64,000 nt of DNA, taken from assembly GCF_007829815.1 (NCBI RefSeq), contig NZ_VIWT01000001.1, forward strand, positions 3,743,501 to 3,807,500, in the 5' to 3' direction. The DNA is from Kitasatospora viridis. Lineage in GTDB: Bacteria > Actinomycetota > Actinomycetes > Streptomycetales > Streptomycetaceae. A model generated the notes under the pieces. That model saw nothing but the letters and a program-made list of their open reading frames with translations. It ran no database searches and was not told the DNA's origin. The position numbers and the translations under genes were made by a program. This document shows positions 19,072 to 27,845 of this stretch, in pieces (the first letter of the stretch is position 1; each line of letters starts with the position of its first letter).

Positions 19072-20337
19072 ATGGGAACGATATCCGGTGCGGTCGCGGG
19101 CGACAGTCCGCGCCTCGACGACCCGGCTCCCGAACCCGCAGCCGCGGGCCGCGAGCTGAAGCACCGGATGGCGGCCCAGGTCCGCCGGTTCGGCCCGGTC
19201 CTGGCGCTGTACGGCCTGGTGAAGCTGGCCGGCCTGACCGTCTTCATGGGGCTGCTGCACTACTCGGGCGACTACAAGAAGAAGAACATCGGCTTCGGCG
19301 GCGGCCACCGGATCTGGGAGGTGCTCGGCACCTACGACGGTCGCTGGTACCAGCAGCTGGCGAGCCAGTGGTACCACCCGCAGGTGCTCCCGCCGAACGC
19401 GACGGTGGCCGACGTGCACACCAACTCGGCCGCGTTCTTCCCGCTCTACCCCGGCCTGATGCGCCTGCTGATGAAGACCACCGGGATCGGCGGCTTCGGC
19501 GCCGGCCTGCTGGTCTCGGTGGTGTTCGCGTTCGTCGCGGTGGCCGGGATCTACGCCGTGGTGACGCTGATGGGCGGTCACCGCGCGGGTCTGATCGCCG
19601 GTGCGCTGTGGGCGGTGGTGCCGGGTTCCGGCGCCGAGTGGGCGGTCTACTCCGACACCGTGTTCGTGGCGATCGTCGCCTGGGCCTGCTACTGCGTGAT
19701 GACCCGTCAGTGGATCGCCGCCGGCCTGCTGACCCTGCTCTCCGGCCTGAGCCGGCCGACCTCCGCGGCGCTGATCGGGGCGGTCGGGCTGGCCGCGCTG
19801 ATCGCGCTCGTCAAGCGCCGCGACGGGATCGCCAAGCCGCTGTTCGCGATGCTGGTCGCGCCGTGGTTCATGCTGGGCTACATCGCCTGGGTCGGCATGA
19901 AGATGCACAACGCGAACGGCTACTTCCTGATCCAGAAGTCCTGGGCGCACTACTTCGACTGGGGCAAGTTCACCGTCCACGCGGTGCCCGAGGTCATGAT
20001 CGGCCGCTTCAACTACCTGTGGCCCTCGCCGATCGCCGACGTGGTCGCGCTGGTGATGCTGCTCGCGGTGCCGATCCTGCTGATCTTCTTCTTCCGGCTG
20101 CGCCCGCCGCTGGTGCTGATCGTCTTCACCCTGCTGACCATCGCCTCGACCACCACCAGCCAGCAGATCTTCTCGAACATCCCGCGCTACCTGCTGCCGG
20201 CCTTCCCGCTGCTGATCGCCCCGGCCCTGGTGCTGAAGCGGGTCAGCTGGCGCTGGCTGCTGCCGACGCTGGTGCTGGTGGGCGCCATCTCGGGTTGGTA
20301 CGCCGGCTACGTGATGTTCGAGCTCGGCACCCCGTAA
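19072..20337 (+). CDS. PIG-V-like mannosyltransferase (GT-C), copy 2
   Basis: 421 residues; ATG 19072 follows AGGGGA. After an N-terminal cytoplasmic segment of about 38 residues the first helix leads to a loop with YDGRWYQQLASQWYHP, carrying the presumed catalytic Asp, then AAFFPLYPGLMRLL. SGAEWAVYSDTVFV and GLSRPTSAALIGAV match the third copy at 35225 closely, and both proteins end in YAGYVMFELGTP or YAGFALFELGAP, so those two are recent paralogues. It should transfer a sugar from a polyprenyl-phosphate donor outside the membrane. A gap of 119 bases to the GT2 gene holds a possible promoter. Confidence 0.88.
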   Translation: MGTISGAVAGDSPRLDDPAPEPAAAGRELKHRMAAQVRRFGPVLALYGLVKLAGLTVFMGLLHYSGDYKKKNIGFGGGHRIWEVLGTYDGRWYQQLASQWYHPQVLPPNATVADVHTNSAAFFPLYPGLMRLLMKTTGIGGFGAGLLVSVVFAFVAVAGIYAVVTLMGGHRAGLIAGALWAVVPGSGAEWAVYSDTVFVAIVAWACYCVMTRQWIAAGLLTLLSGLSRPTSAALIGAVGLAALIALVKRRDGIAKPLFAMLVAPWFMLGYIAWVGMKMHNANGYFLIQKSWAHYFDWGKFTVHAVPEVMIGRFNYLWPSPIADVVALVMLLAVPILLIFFFRLRPPLVLIVFTLLTIASTTTSQQIFSNIPRYLLPAFPLLIAPALVLKRVSWRWLLPTLVLVGAISGWYAGYVMFELGTP

Positions 20338-20385
20338 TGATCATTCGCTGATCGTTCCATGCGACTTCCCGACAACGGCTGTTGC

Positions 20386-20391
20386 TAGGAT
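20386..20391 (+). promoter_or_regulatory. Candidate -10 (TAGGAT) upstream of the GT2 gene
   Basis: TAGGAT matches the actinobacterial -10 consensus and lies 65 bases before the chosen start. The local sequence (GTTTAAAC just downstream) is AT-rich for this genome. No convincing -35 box is seen. Confidence 0.35.
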
Positions 20392-20456
20392 TCGCTCTGC
20401 CGGTTTAAACCTCGTTGACCGTTTTTCTCAACTCCTCAAAGCGGGCGGGATATCCA

Positions 20457-21452
20457 GTGGTGGCTGCACCAGCTCCGACGACGCTGTCGGTCGTCATACC
20501 CATGTACAACGAGGAGGCCGCGCTGCCTGCCCTCGTCGCCCGGCTCCGTCCGGCGCTGGACGGTACCGGTGTCTCCTACGAGGTCGTCGCCGTCGACGAC
20601 GGCAGCGCCGACCGCACCGCCGAGCTGCTGGAGGAGATCCGGCTCGGCTGGTCCGAGCTGCGCATCGTCAAGCTGCGCCGCAACTCCGGGCACCAGGCGG
20701 CGCTGACCGCCGGCCTGCACAGCTCCGTCGGCGACTACGTGGCGAGCATCGACGCGGACCTGCAGGACCCGCCGGAGAAGATTCCGGAGATGCTCGACCT
20801 GGCCCGCAAGGACAACCTGGACATCGTCTACGGCGTCCGCAACGACCGCAGCACCGACTCCGGCTTCAAGCGCTGGACCGCCGGCGCCTACTACTGGCTG
20901 ATGCGCCGGATGGTCGGCAAGCGGGTCCCCTCGCAGGCCGGTGACTTCCGCCTGCTGAGCCGGGAGGCCGTCGAGGCGCTCAAGTCGCTGCCGGACCAGC
21001 AGCAGGTCTACCGCCTGCTGGTGCCGTGGCTGGGCTTCCCGAGCGGCCAGGTCACCTACTTCCGCGAGGAGCGGGTGGCGGGCGAGACCAAGTACCCGCT
21101 CAGCAAGATGATCCGGCTGGCGATCGACAGCATCACCAACTTCTCGGCCTCGCCGCTGCGGATCGCCACCTGGCTGGGCGTCGCCAGCTTCTTCGGCTGC
21201 TTCGCGATGCTGGCCGCCACCGTGGGCATCTACCTGGGCGGCCACACGGTGCCCGGCTGGACCTCGCTCTTCGTCGCGATGCTCTTCCTCGGCGGCATCC
21301 AGCTGATCTGCGTCGGCCTGCTCGGCGAGTACATCGGCCGGATCTACACCGCCGTGCAGAAGCGCCCGACCTTCTTCATCGGCTACGACTCGGCGAAGGT
21401 CGCGCGGCCGCGCGGCGCCGAGCAGGACGAGCGGGTGGACGTCGGCGTCTGA
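20457..21452 (+). CDS. Polyprenyl-phosphate glycosyltransferase (GT2, GtrB/DPM-like)
   Basis: I place the start at GTG 20457 (GTG 20460 is equivalent), seven bases after GGCGGGA; a TTG further upstream is less likely. It gives 331 residues. The GT-A domain (about 1-230) has VVIPMYNEE, VVDDGSADRT, the DxD-type SIDADLQDPPE and the QAGDFRLLSREAV acceptor region. Two C-terminal helices (about 245-270 and 280-305) anchor it. Relatives make dolichyl- or undecaprenyl-phosphate-linked mannose, glucose or aminoarabinose at the cytoplasmic face. In this block it probably makes the donor for the PIG-V-like enzymes; which sugar is unknown. It is closed by a 14-bp terminator. Confidence 0.92.
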   Translation: MVAAPAPTTLSVVIPMYNEEAALPALVARLRPALDGTGVSYEVVAVDDGSADRTAELLEEIRLGWSELRIVKLRRNSGHQAALTAGLHSSVGDYVASIDADLQDPPEKIPEMLDLARKDNLDIVYGVRNDRSTDSGFKRWTAGAYYWLMRRMVGKRVPSQAGDFRLLSREAVEALKSLPDQQQVYRLLVPWLGFPSGQVTYFREERVAGETKYPLSKMIRLAIDSITNFSASPLRIATWLGVASFFGCFAMLAATVGIYLGGHTVPGWTSLFVAMLFLGGIQLICVGLLGEYIGRIYTAVQKRPTFFIGYDSAKVARPRGAEQDERVDVGV

Positions 21453-21509
21453 GCCGACCCGACGCCCGGGCCCGCGGGCCCGCCCCGGAACGCCCCGCTG
21501 ACGCGTGCC

Positions 21510-21540
21510 CGGCCCGGTTCCCCGAAGGGGAGCCGGGCCG
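21510..21540 (+). terminator. Terminator after the GT2 gene
   Basis: A 14-bp stem (21510-21523 with 21527-21540, one G-T pair) with a GAA loop. Confidence 0.85.
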
Positions 21541-21601
21541 TTCGCCTTTCCGGTCCCGGCCGGTCCGGGCTGTCGGCGGCGGGCCATAGACTCGAAGGGC
21601 C

Positions 21602-24214
21602 ATGAGTAGCCTCTTTGACGACCTGCCGCTGCCCGGCTTCGAGCCCCTCCCGGACCCCGTCCGGGTCGGCTCCCAGGCCAAGTCCGTCGATCCGCTGCCC
21701 GCCGAGCCGGGCGAGGAGCCGCCGCCCGAGTACTACGGCGGCGAGGACGCCTACGAGGAGGACCTCCCCGCGGACCTCTTCCGCACCGACTACGCGGCGC
21801 AGGCCGAGCGGGACGCGTTCTACCGCAACGGCGCCCACCGGCCGGTGATCGACCCGGCCCAGCTGCTGGCCGGGATGAACGACCCGCAGCGCGAGGCGGT
21901 GCTGCACTCCGGCTCCCCGCTGCTGATCGTGGCCGGCGCCGGCTCCGGCAAGACCCGGGTGCTGACCCACCGGATCGCCCACCTGCTGGGCGCCCGCGGC
22001 GTGCAGCCGGGCGAGATCCTGGCGATCACCTTCACCAACAAGGCCGCCGGCGAGATGCGCGAGCGGGTGGAGCAGCTGGTCGGCCCGCGGGCCCGGGCGA
22101 TGTGGGTCTCCACCTTCCACAGCGCCTGCGTGCGGATCCTGCGCCGGGAGAGCAAGCGGCTCGGCTTCACCTCCAGCTTCTCGATCTACGACTCGGCCGA
22201 CTCGCAGCGGCTGATGTCGCTGGTCTGCCGCGACCTGGACCTGGACCCGAAGCAGTTCCCGCCGAAGTCGTTCAGCGCCAAGGTCTCCAACCTCAAGAAC
22301 GAGCTGGTCGACGAGGAGAGCTACGCGGCGCAGGCGGCCAACCCGATGGAGCGCAAGCTGGCCGAGGCCTACGCGCTCTACCAGGCCCGGCTGCGCGAGG
22401 CCAACGCGCTGGACTTCGACGACATCATCATGACCACGGTCAACCTGCTGCAGGCCTTCCCGGACGCGGCGGAGCACTACCGGCGCCGGTTCCGGCACAT
22501 CCTGGTCGACGAGTACCAGGACACCAACCACGCCCAGTACATGCTGATCCGCGAGCTGACCGGCGGCGCCGCGGGCAGCGCGCCGAAGCGGACGGTGGAC
22601 GGCGAGTTCGTGAACCCGGCGCAGGCCGGCCTGGCCGAGCTGCCGGCCGCCGAGCTCTGCGTGGTGGGTGACGCGGACCAGTCGATCTACGCGTTCCGCG
22701 GCGCGACCATCCGCAACATCCTCCAGTTCGAGGAGGACTACCCGGACGCCGTCACGATCCTGCTGGAGCAGAACTACCGCTCCACCCAGACCATCCTCTC
22801 CGCCGCCAACGCGGTGATCGAGCGCAACACCAGCCGCCGGGAGAAGAAGCTCTGGACGGCCGGCGACCACGGCGAGAAGGTGATCGGCTACGTCGCCGAC
22901 GACGAGCACGGCGAGGCGCAGTTCATCGCCGACGAGATCGACCGGCTGACCGACGCGGGCGACGCCCGACCGGGCGACGTGGCGATCTTCTACCGGACCA
23001 ACGCGCAGTCCCGGGTGTTCGAGGAGGTGTTCATCCGGGTCGGCCTGCCGTACAAGGTGGTCGGCGGGGTGCGCTTCTACGAGCGCCGCGAGGTCCGGGA
23101 CGTGCTGGCCTACCTGCGGGTGCTGTCCAACCCGGAGGACACCGTGCCGCTGCGCCGGATCCTCAACGTGCCCAAGCGCGGGATCGGCGACCGGGCCGAG
23201 GCGATGATCGAGTCGCTGGCCGCCCGGGAGCGGCTCTCGTTCGCCCAGGCGCTGCTGCGGGTGGACGAGGCGTACGGCATGGCCGCGCGCTCGGCCAACG
23301 CGGTGAAGAAGTTCAACGCGCTGCTCGCCTCGCTGCGGGCCGTGGTCGAGTCGGGCGCCGGTCCGGCCGCGGTGCTGGAGGCGGTGCTGGAGGAGACCGG
23401 GTACCTGGCGGAGCTGCAGGCCTCGACCGACCCGCAGGACGAGACCCGGGTCGAGAACCTCCAGGAGCTCGCCTCGGTCGCCCTGGAGTACGAGCAGGAC
23501 CCGGGCGAGCGGCCGGACGCGGGGGAGGACGGCGCGCCGCCGGTCGGCTCGCTGGCCGACTTCCTGGAGCGGGTCGCGCTGGTCGCCGACTCCGACCAGA
23601 TCCCCGACGACGAGGAGGGCCAGGGCGTCATCACGATGATGACCCTGCACACCGCCAAGGGCCTGGAGTTCCCGGTGGTCTTCCTGACCGGCATGGAGGA
23701 CGGGATCTTCCCGCACATGCGGGCGCTCAGCCAGGTCAAGGAGCTGGAGGAGGAGCGCCGGCTGGCCTACGTCGGCCTGACCCGGGCCGAGCAGCGGCTC
23801 TACCTGACCCGCTCGGTGCTGCGCAGCGCCTGGGGGCAGCCGGCCTACAACCCGGCCTCCCGGTTCCTCGACGAGATCCCCGCCGAGCTGGTCGAGTGGA
23901 AGCGCACCGGCGCCGCCGCCGCGCCCGTCTCGCGCGGGCTGTCGGCCTCCGGTTCGCGCTCCGGCGGCTCGTCCTCGGGCGGGCTGAGCAGCACGGCCGG
24001 GCCGAAGGCGGGCTGGGGCCGCTCGGCCCGGGCCGCCACCGACCGCCCGGTGGTCAGCCTGGCGGTCGGCGACCGGGTCAGCCACGACAAGTTCGGCCTG
24101 GGCACGGTGGCCGAGGTGGCCGGCAGCGGCGACAACGCCAAGGCGACCATCGACTTCGGGTCCTCCGGCCGCAAGGTGCTGCTGCTGCGCTACGCGCCGG
24201 TGGAGAAGCTCTGA
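21602..24214 (+). CDS. pcrA: ATP-dependent DNA helicase PcrA/UvrD
   Basis: 870 residues from ATG 21602. Superfamily 1A helicase that unwinds DNA 3' to 5' in nucleotide excision repair and removal of recombination or transcription intermediates. After an acidic, poorly conserved N-terminal 85 residues come the Q-motif (LAGMNDPQREAV), Walker A GAGSGKT (112-118), motif Ia TFTNKAAGEM, motif II DEYQDTN, motif III VVGDADQSIYAFRGA, motif IV EQNYRST, motif V TLHTAKGLEFPVV and motif VI YVGLTRAEQRLYL. A Ser/Gly-rich linker leads to a C-terminal tudor-like domain (from about 820, VGDRVSHDKFGLGTV), which in PcrA binds RNA polymerase. It stands alone with a terminator on each side. Confidence 0.97.
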   Translation: MSSLFDDLPLPGFEPLPDPVRVGSQAKSVDPLPAEPGEEPPPEYYGGEDAYEEDLPADLFRTDYAAQAERDAFYRNGAHRPVIDPAQLLAGMNDPQREAVLHSGSPLLIVAGAGSGKTRVLTHRIAHLLGARGVQPGEILAITFTNKAAGEMRERVEQLVGPRARAMWVSTFHSACVRILRRESKRLGFTSSFSIYDSADSQRLMSLVCRDLDLDPKQFPPKSFSAKVSNLKNELVDEESYAAQAANPMERKLAEAYALYQARLREANALDFDDIIMTTVNLLQAFPDAAEHYRRRFRHILVDEYQDTNHAQYMLIRELTGGAAGSAPKRTVDGEFVNPAQAGLAELPAAELCVVGDADQSIYAFRGATIRNILQFEEDYPDAVTILLEQNYRSTQTILSAANAVIERNTSRREKKLWTAGDHGEKVIGYVADDEHGEAQFIADEIDRLTDAGDARPGDVAIFYRTNAQSRVFEEVFIRVGLPYKVVGGVRFYERREVRDVLAYLRVLSNPEDTVPLRRILNVPKRGIGDRAEAMIESLAARERLSFAQALLRVDEAYGMAARSANAVKKFNALLASLRAVVESGAGPAAVLEAVLEETGYLAELQASTDPQDETRVENLQELASVALEYEQDPGERPDAGEDGAPPVGSLADFLERVALVADSDQIPDDEEGQGVITMMTLHTAKGLEFPVVFLTGMEDGIFPHMRALSQVKELEEERRLAYVGLTRAEQRLYLTRSVLRSAWGQPAYNPASRFLDEIPAELVEWKRTGAAAAPVSRGLSASGSRSGGSSSGGLSSTAGPKAGWGRSARAATDRPVVSLAVGDRVSHDKFGLGTVAEVAGSGDNAKATIDFGSSGRKVLLLRYAPVEKL

Positions 24215-24231
24215 CCGACCGTCGCTCGAAG

Positions 24232-24274
24232 CACGGCCCGGGACCTCGTTCGAGGCGCCCGGGCTGTGATTTTT
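24232..24274 (+). terminator. Intrinsic terminator with T-run after pcrA
   Basis: An 11-bp stem (24232-24242 with 24258-24268) with an inner stem (CCTCG/CGAGG) is followed by ATTTTT. It is the most classical intrinsic terminator in the window. Confidence 0.9.
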
Positions 24275-24364
24275 CCGTCACTTTGGCCCGGGACGCGTGG
24301 ACCCCGGGGGCGGGGCGCTAACCTCCCCTCAGATCGGTTATCGCTGGTTAACGTGGAGGCAGTG

Positions 24365-24772
24365 ATGGGTGTGTCTGGCCCGATCCGGGTCGTGGTCGCG
24401 AAGCCGGGGCTCGACGGCCACGACCGGGGCGCCAAGGTCATCGCGCGCGCGCTGCGCGACGCGGGCATGGAGGTGATCTACACCGGCCTGCACCAGACGC
24501 CGGAGCAGATCGTCGACACCGCCATCCAGGAGGACGCGGACGGCATCGGCCTGTCCATCCTCTCCGGCGCGCACATGACGCTCTGCGCCAAGGTGATCGA
24601 ACTGCTGAAGGAGCGCGAGGCGGCCGACATCAAGGTGTTCTGCGGCGGCATCGTCCCGGACGAGGACATCGCCGAGCTGAAGGCGATGGGCGTCGCGGAC
24701 ATCTTCACCCCCGGCACCCCGACCAGCGAGGTCATCGCCTGGGTCGAGGCGAACCTGCGCCAGGCCGGCTGA
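24365..24772 (+). CDS. icmB: Isobutyryl-CoA mutase small (B12-binding) subunit
   Basis: 135 residues; ATG 24365 lies five bases after GGAGG. It is a stand-alone cobalamin-binding domain with the three signature elements: Asp17-Gly-His19-Asp-Arg-Gly22 (DxHxxG, lower axial His), Ser64-Ile-Leu66 (SxL) and Gly94-Gly95. In Streptomyces this small subunit pairs with IcmA, encoded elsewhere, to interconvert isobutyryl-CoA and n-butyryl-CoA, feeding valine catabolism and polyketide precursors. Placement next to pcrA agrees with my memory of S. coelicolor icmB. A methylmalonyl-CoA-type small subunit is the alternative. It converges with the DUF5691 gene, four bases between stops. Confidence 0.88.
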   Translation: MGVSGPIRVVVAKPGLDGHDRGAKVIARALRDAGMEVIYTGLHQTPEQIVDTAIQEDADGIGLSILSGAHMTLCAKVIELLKEREAADIKVFCGGIVPDEDIAELKAMGVADIFTPGTPTSEVIAWVEANLRQAG

Positions 24773-24776
24773 CCGC

Positions 24777-26306
24777 TCAGCCCGCCAGCTCGGCCAGCAT
24801 CTCGGCCCGGAACCGCAGGGTCCGGGCCAGCCGGTCGAAGGTCTCGGCCCAGGCCGAGTCGGGCGCCGCGTCGGCCGCCAGCGCCGCCAGGGCGGGGGCG
24901 GTGGCCGGCGCCAGCGAGCGCTCGGTGAGCCCGAGCACCCCGCTGTGGCTCCACGGGTACGACCCGGAGGCGGCCGCCCGCTCCAGCGCGGCCACCACCG
25001 CGGTGGAGAGCGGCGGCGTCCACGGCACCGCGCAGGCGCCCAGCAGTTGGAAGGCGTCGCCCAGGCCGTGGCCGCGCAGGAACGCCGCCGTCCAGCGCGC
25101 CCGCTCGGCGGCCGGCAGCACGGCGAGCAGCCGGGCCGGCGCGCCGGCCCGGGGCAGCGGCCGGCTCCCCCCGTGCGGGGCCGGGCCGAGCAGCACCCGG
25201 GCCCACCCGGCGTCCCGCTGGCGCACCGCCGCCCGGGCCCAGGCCTCGTGCAGTTCCTCCCGCCACGGCTCCCCGCCCTCCCCGGGGCCCACCACCGGCA
25301 GCGCCAGCAGCTGAGCCGGCGTCAGCCCGAACCCGTCGGTCCAGCTCGCCAGTGGGGTCGCGGCCACCACCTCGCCGAGCCGCCAGGCCCGCTCGCCGCG
25401 CCCGGTGGGCGAGTTGGGCGCCACCCCGTCCCGCCGCAGGTCGGCCGTGACGGCCGGCGGCGGGCTGACCAGCAGCCGGTCCCGCCCGGGGGCGAGCCGG
25501 ACGGCGGTCAGCGCCCGGCCGGCCATCCGGGCGCCCAGCGCGGAGCCGGGCAGGCCGGAGAGCAGCTCGGCGGCGGTGGCCCGCACGCCCCGGCTGCGGT
25601 CGTCCAGCGCGGCCTCCAGGAAGGCCTCGTCGGCGGGGCCGAGGCGCTCCTGCAGCGCGTCCAGGAAGAGCAGCCGGTCCTCGGCGCGCTCGCCGGCCCA
25701 GGTGGACTCCAGCAGGGCCAGCGCGGCGGCCGGGTCGCGTCGGCGCAGCCGGGTCAGGTGGGTGACCCGTTCGGCGAACAGCCCGTGCTGCCAAGGGTCT
25801 TCGGCTCCCGCCGGGCGGTCCGCGCCGGCCGTGCGCAGCAGGTACCGCCAGTCCGGGTTGCGTTCGGCCAGCCAGTGGCCGAGCGGCCCGGCCAGCGCCG
25901 CCACGTCGCCGCGCAGCTCGGTGCGGGCCCGGCCGGCGGCCAGCAGGGCGGGCACCAGCGCGGCCGGCGGGCGGTAGCCCCGCTGCCGGGCCTCGGTCAG
26001 CCACTGCGGCAGCAGCTCGGCCGGGCTGGCCGGGCCGCCGACCGGGCCGGCCAGCAGCAGGTCGAGCCGGCGGGCGGCGGCGGGCGGCAGCGGCGGGCGC
26101 GGGTCGGGGTCGGCCGCCGGGCCGGGGGCCGGCTCGGGCGCGGGCAGCGGCAGCAGGCCGGCCCGGCGCCGCACGGTGGCCAGCGCGGCCCGCTCCAGCA
26201 GGGCGGTGGCCGGGTCCGGCTCGGCGGGCCCGGGGTGCGGGAGGCGGTCGGTGCCGAGCAGTGCGGTGCGCTGCAGGTCGGCCCACGGGTCGGTGTGCGG
26301 GTTCAC
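24777..26306 (-). CDS. DUF5691 protein, part of the MoxR/SWIM/VWA system
   Basis: Starts at GTG 26306, overlapping the stop of the SWIM-type gene (GTGA), so both are co-translated; 509 residues. The N-terminus WADLQRTALLGTDR is the family's opening motif, and the body is Ala/Leu/Arg-rich and helical, with HEAT-like stretches (DAALQERLGPADEAFLEAAL-type helices around residue 230, RGVRATAAELLSGLPGSAL). I see no catalytic motif, signal or membrane segment. In Streptomyces this family travels with SWIM-domain, MoxR, DUF5682 and VWA genes, as it does here. Function is unknown; a scaffold or substrate-recognition role is only a guess. Confidence 0.8.
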   Translation of the reverse strand: MNPHTDPWADLQRTALLGTDRLPHPGPAEPDPATALLERAALATVRRRAGLLPLPAPEPAPGPAADPDPRPPLPPAAARRLDLLLAGPVGGPASPAELLPQWLTEARQRGYRPPAALVPALLAAGRARTELRGDVAALAGPLGHWLAERNPDWRYLLRTAGADRPAGAEDPWQHGLFAERVTHLTRLRRRDPAAALALLESTWAGERAEDRLLFLDALQERLGPADEAFLEAALDDRSRGVRATAAELLSGLPGSALGARMAGRALTAVRLAPGRDRLLVSPPPAVTADLRRDGVAPNSPTGRGERAWRLGEVVAATPLASWTDGFGLTPAQLLALPVVGPGEGGEPWREELHEAWARAAVRQRDAGWARVLLGPAPHGGSRPLPRAGAPARLLAVLPAAERARWTAAFLRGHGLGDAFQLLGACAVPWTPPLSTAVVAALERAAASGSYPWSHSGVLGLTERSLAPATAPALAALAADAAPDSAWAETFDRLARTLRFRAEMLAELAG

Positions 26307-27268
26307 CGGGCGGCTCCGAGCGGTACCGGGTCGCCGGCCTCGTCCCAGACGGTGACGGGCGCGAAGCCCTGGTGGCCGCACTCGCCGAAGACGGTGACCG
26401 GGTGGCCGGCCGAGACGGCGGCGAGCAGCCAGCGGGCGGGCCCGGTGGTCGCGGGGTGCACCGGCAGCGCGTGGTGGCCGTCGGTCAGCAGCCAGTCCTT
26501 TGGGAGCTCGCCCGGCACGGGCACCACCGCGTCGAGCAGCACGGGCACCGCCTCGGTCCACGGGTCGGCGGCCACCGCCTCGCCGTAGCGGGCGGTGGCG
26601 TCGAGCAGGCCGGCGCCGGGTGGGGGGAAGGGCGGGCCGGGTGCGGGTTCGCCGTGCCGGGTGCCGAGCACGGCGCGCAGCGGCACGGCGGCCGGGTGGA
26701 AGGCGAGTTCGGCGTCCAGCCGGGTGCCGGGCGGCAGGGCGGGGCCGGCGGGGGCGTCCGGGCGCGCGTAGTCGAGCAGCAGGGCGGTGCGGCCGGTGCG
26801 GGCGCCGAGCAGCCAGGTCCGACGGCGGGTCAGTTTCTCCGGCGTCTCGCTGCGGTCGCCGCCGAGCACCAGCCAGCTGTCCCGCACCGTCGGCCCGGCG
26901 AGCAGGTCGGCCGCCTCGACGGTGTAGCCGACCCGGGTGCGCACGGTGGCGGCGAGCGGCCCGGGCAGCTCGTCGATCCGCTCGCAGGCGGCGGCCAGCA
27001 GGTCCAGCAGGGCGTAGCCGGCCAGCTGGCGCTCGCCGGTGAGGTCGGCCAACTCCCGTGCTCCGGCGGCGAGTCCGGGGGCCTGTGCGTCCACCATCCG
27101 GGCCGCCACCTCGGCCCAGTCGCCCGCACCGCCCTCGGCCAGCCCGCGCCGCACCCGGTCGGCCAGCCGCAGCCGCAGTTCCCGCGCGCCGGCCGCGACC
27201 CGCGCGGCGCGCTGTTCGGCCCGCCTGCTGCTGCGATCCACCATGCCCGCCACGCTAGGGCGGCGCAC
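26303..27268 (-). CDS. SWIM-family protein lacking the zinc-finger N-terminus
   Basis: The longest frame gives 321 residues from GTG 27268; ATG 27244 is another start, and neither has a good SD. It matches the C-terminal part of actinobacterial SWIM zinc-finger proteins as I remember them: helical AEQRAARVAAGARELRLRLA, ARMVDAQAPGLA, TRRRTWLLGARTGRTALLL and PVTVFGECGHQGF near the end. Those proteins begin with roughly 140 further residues holding the CxC...CxH SWIM motif. That motif is absent here and in the other frames upstream; a Uma2 gene lies there instead, its stop ten bases before this GTG. So the gene appears decapitated yet retains an intact frame and coupling to DUF5691. It could still make a shortened protein. 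Confidence 0.7.
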   Translation of the reverse strand: MRRPSVAGMVDRSSRRAEQRAARVAAGARELRLRLADRVRRGLAEGGAGDWAEVAARMVDAQAPGLAAGARELADLTGERQLAGYALLDLLAAACERIDELPGPLAATVRTRVGYTVEAADLLAGPTVRDSWLVLGGDRSETPEKLTRRRTWLLGARTGRTALLLDYARPDAPAGPALPPGTRLDAELAFHPAAVPLRAVLGTRHGEPAPGPPFPPPGAGLLDATARYGEAVAADPWTEAVPVLLDAVVPVPGELPKDWLLTDGHHALPVHPATTGPARWLLAAVSAGHPVTVFGECGHQGFAPVTVWDEAGDPVPLGAAR

Positions 27269-27278
27269 TGACAGGCGG

Positions 27279-27845
27279 TCAGAACCCGGGGCGGGGCGGG
27301 TAGAGCTTGAACTGCGCAGTGTCCAGCGCGAACGTGAACGGTGCGGGCAGCTCGACCGCCTCGCCGAACTCCCCTCGCTCGACGATCCGGTAGAGAGCGC
27401 CGCGAGGGCCCGAGTGCAGCTCCCAAAGGCCGTCGTTGGGGTCGATGATCAGGTACAGCGGTACGCCGCTCGCGGCGTACCAGAGGCGCTTCTTGGCGTA
27501 GTCGCTGTCCCGGTCGGTGGAGACGATCTCGACGGTGAGCAGGACCCGCTCGGCAGGGAGGGGGTTGGCGTTGTCCTCGATCTGCTCGAAGCCGGTCGCG
27601 ATGACGTCCGGCTTGGGCTCGAAGGAGCGGTCCGGCGAGCAGAGGGCCTGTTCGGTCATGGCCGCCCAGCCCTGCTGGTGCAGTTGGGCGGAGACCGAGA
27701 CCTGGATCAGGTTGTGGAACGGTGTGGCGGACGGGAGCAGCACGATCTTTCCGTCGATGAGTTCGACGCGGTAGGCGTCGAACTCCGGGAGCGATTCGAG
27801 CAGGCGCACCAGGCCGTGTGCGTCGGTCGGCACCGTTGAGCTCAT
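27279..27845 (-). CDS. Uma2-family (DUF820) PD-(D/E)xK nuclease-like protein
   Basis: 188 residues; ATG 27845 has GAAGG seven bases upstream. Typical features of Uma2 are YRVELIDGKIVLLPSATPFHN near the start (shown in part), KPDVIATG (Asp80), LLTVEIVS (Glu106), Lys118/119 before LWYAASGVPLYLIIDP, and a C-terminal beta region. Asp80, Glu106 and the lysine pair fit the PD-(D/E)xK nuclease core. The biological role of the many Streptomyces Uma2 copies is unknown; they are often dispersed and strain-variable. It sits exactly where the 5' part of the SWIM gene should be and is divergent from the MoxR gene, with about 200 bases between. Its codon choice is less strictly G/C-ending than that of its neighbours. 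Confidence 0.88.
   Translation of the reverse strand: MSSTVPTDAHGLVRLLESLPEFDAYRVELIDGKIVLLPSATPFHNLIQVSVSAQLHQQGWAAMTEQALCSPDRSFEPKPDVIATGFEQIEDNANPLPAERVLLTVEIVSTDRDSDYAKKRLWYAASGVPLYLIIDPNDGLWELHSGPRGALYRIVERGEFGEAVELPAPFTFALDTAQFKLYPPRPGF

Noticed and set aside
24365..24772. Truncated methylmalonyl-CoA mutase
   Set aside because: The 135-residue length, own SD and complete B12 motifs fit a stand-alone small subunit (IcmB) rather than a fragment.
26303..27268. SWIM truncation explained by a simple sequencing frameshift
   Set aside because: Upstream frames on the same strand contain no SWIM motif, and a full Uma2 gene with its own SD occupies the space.
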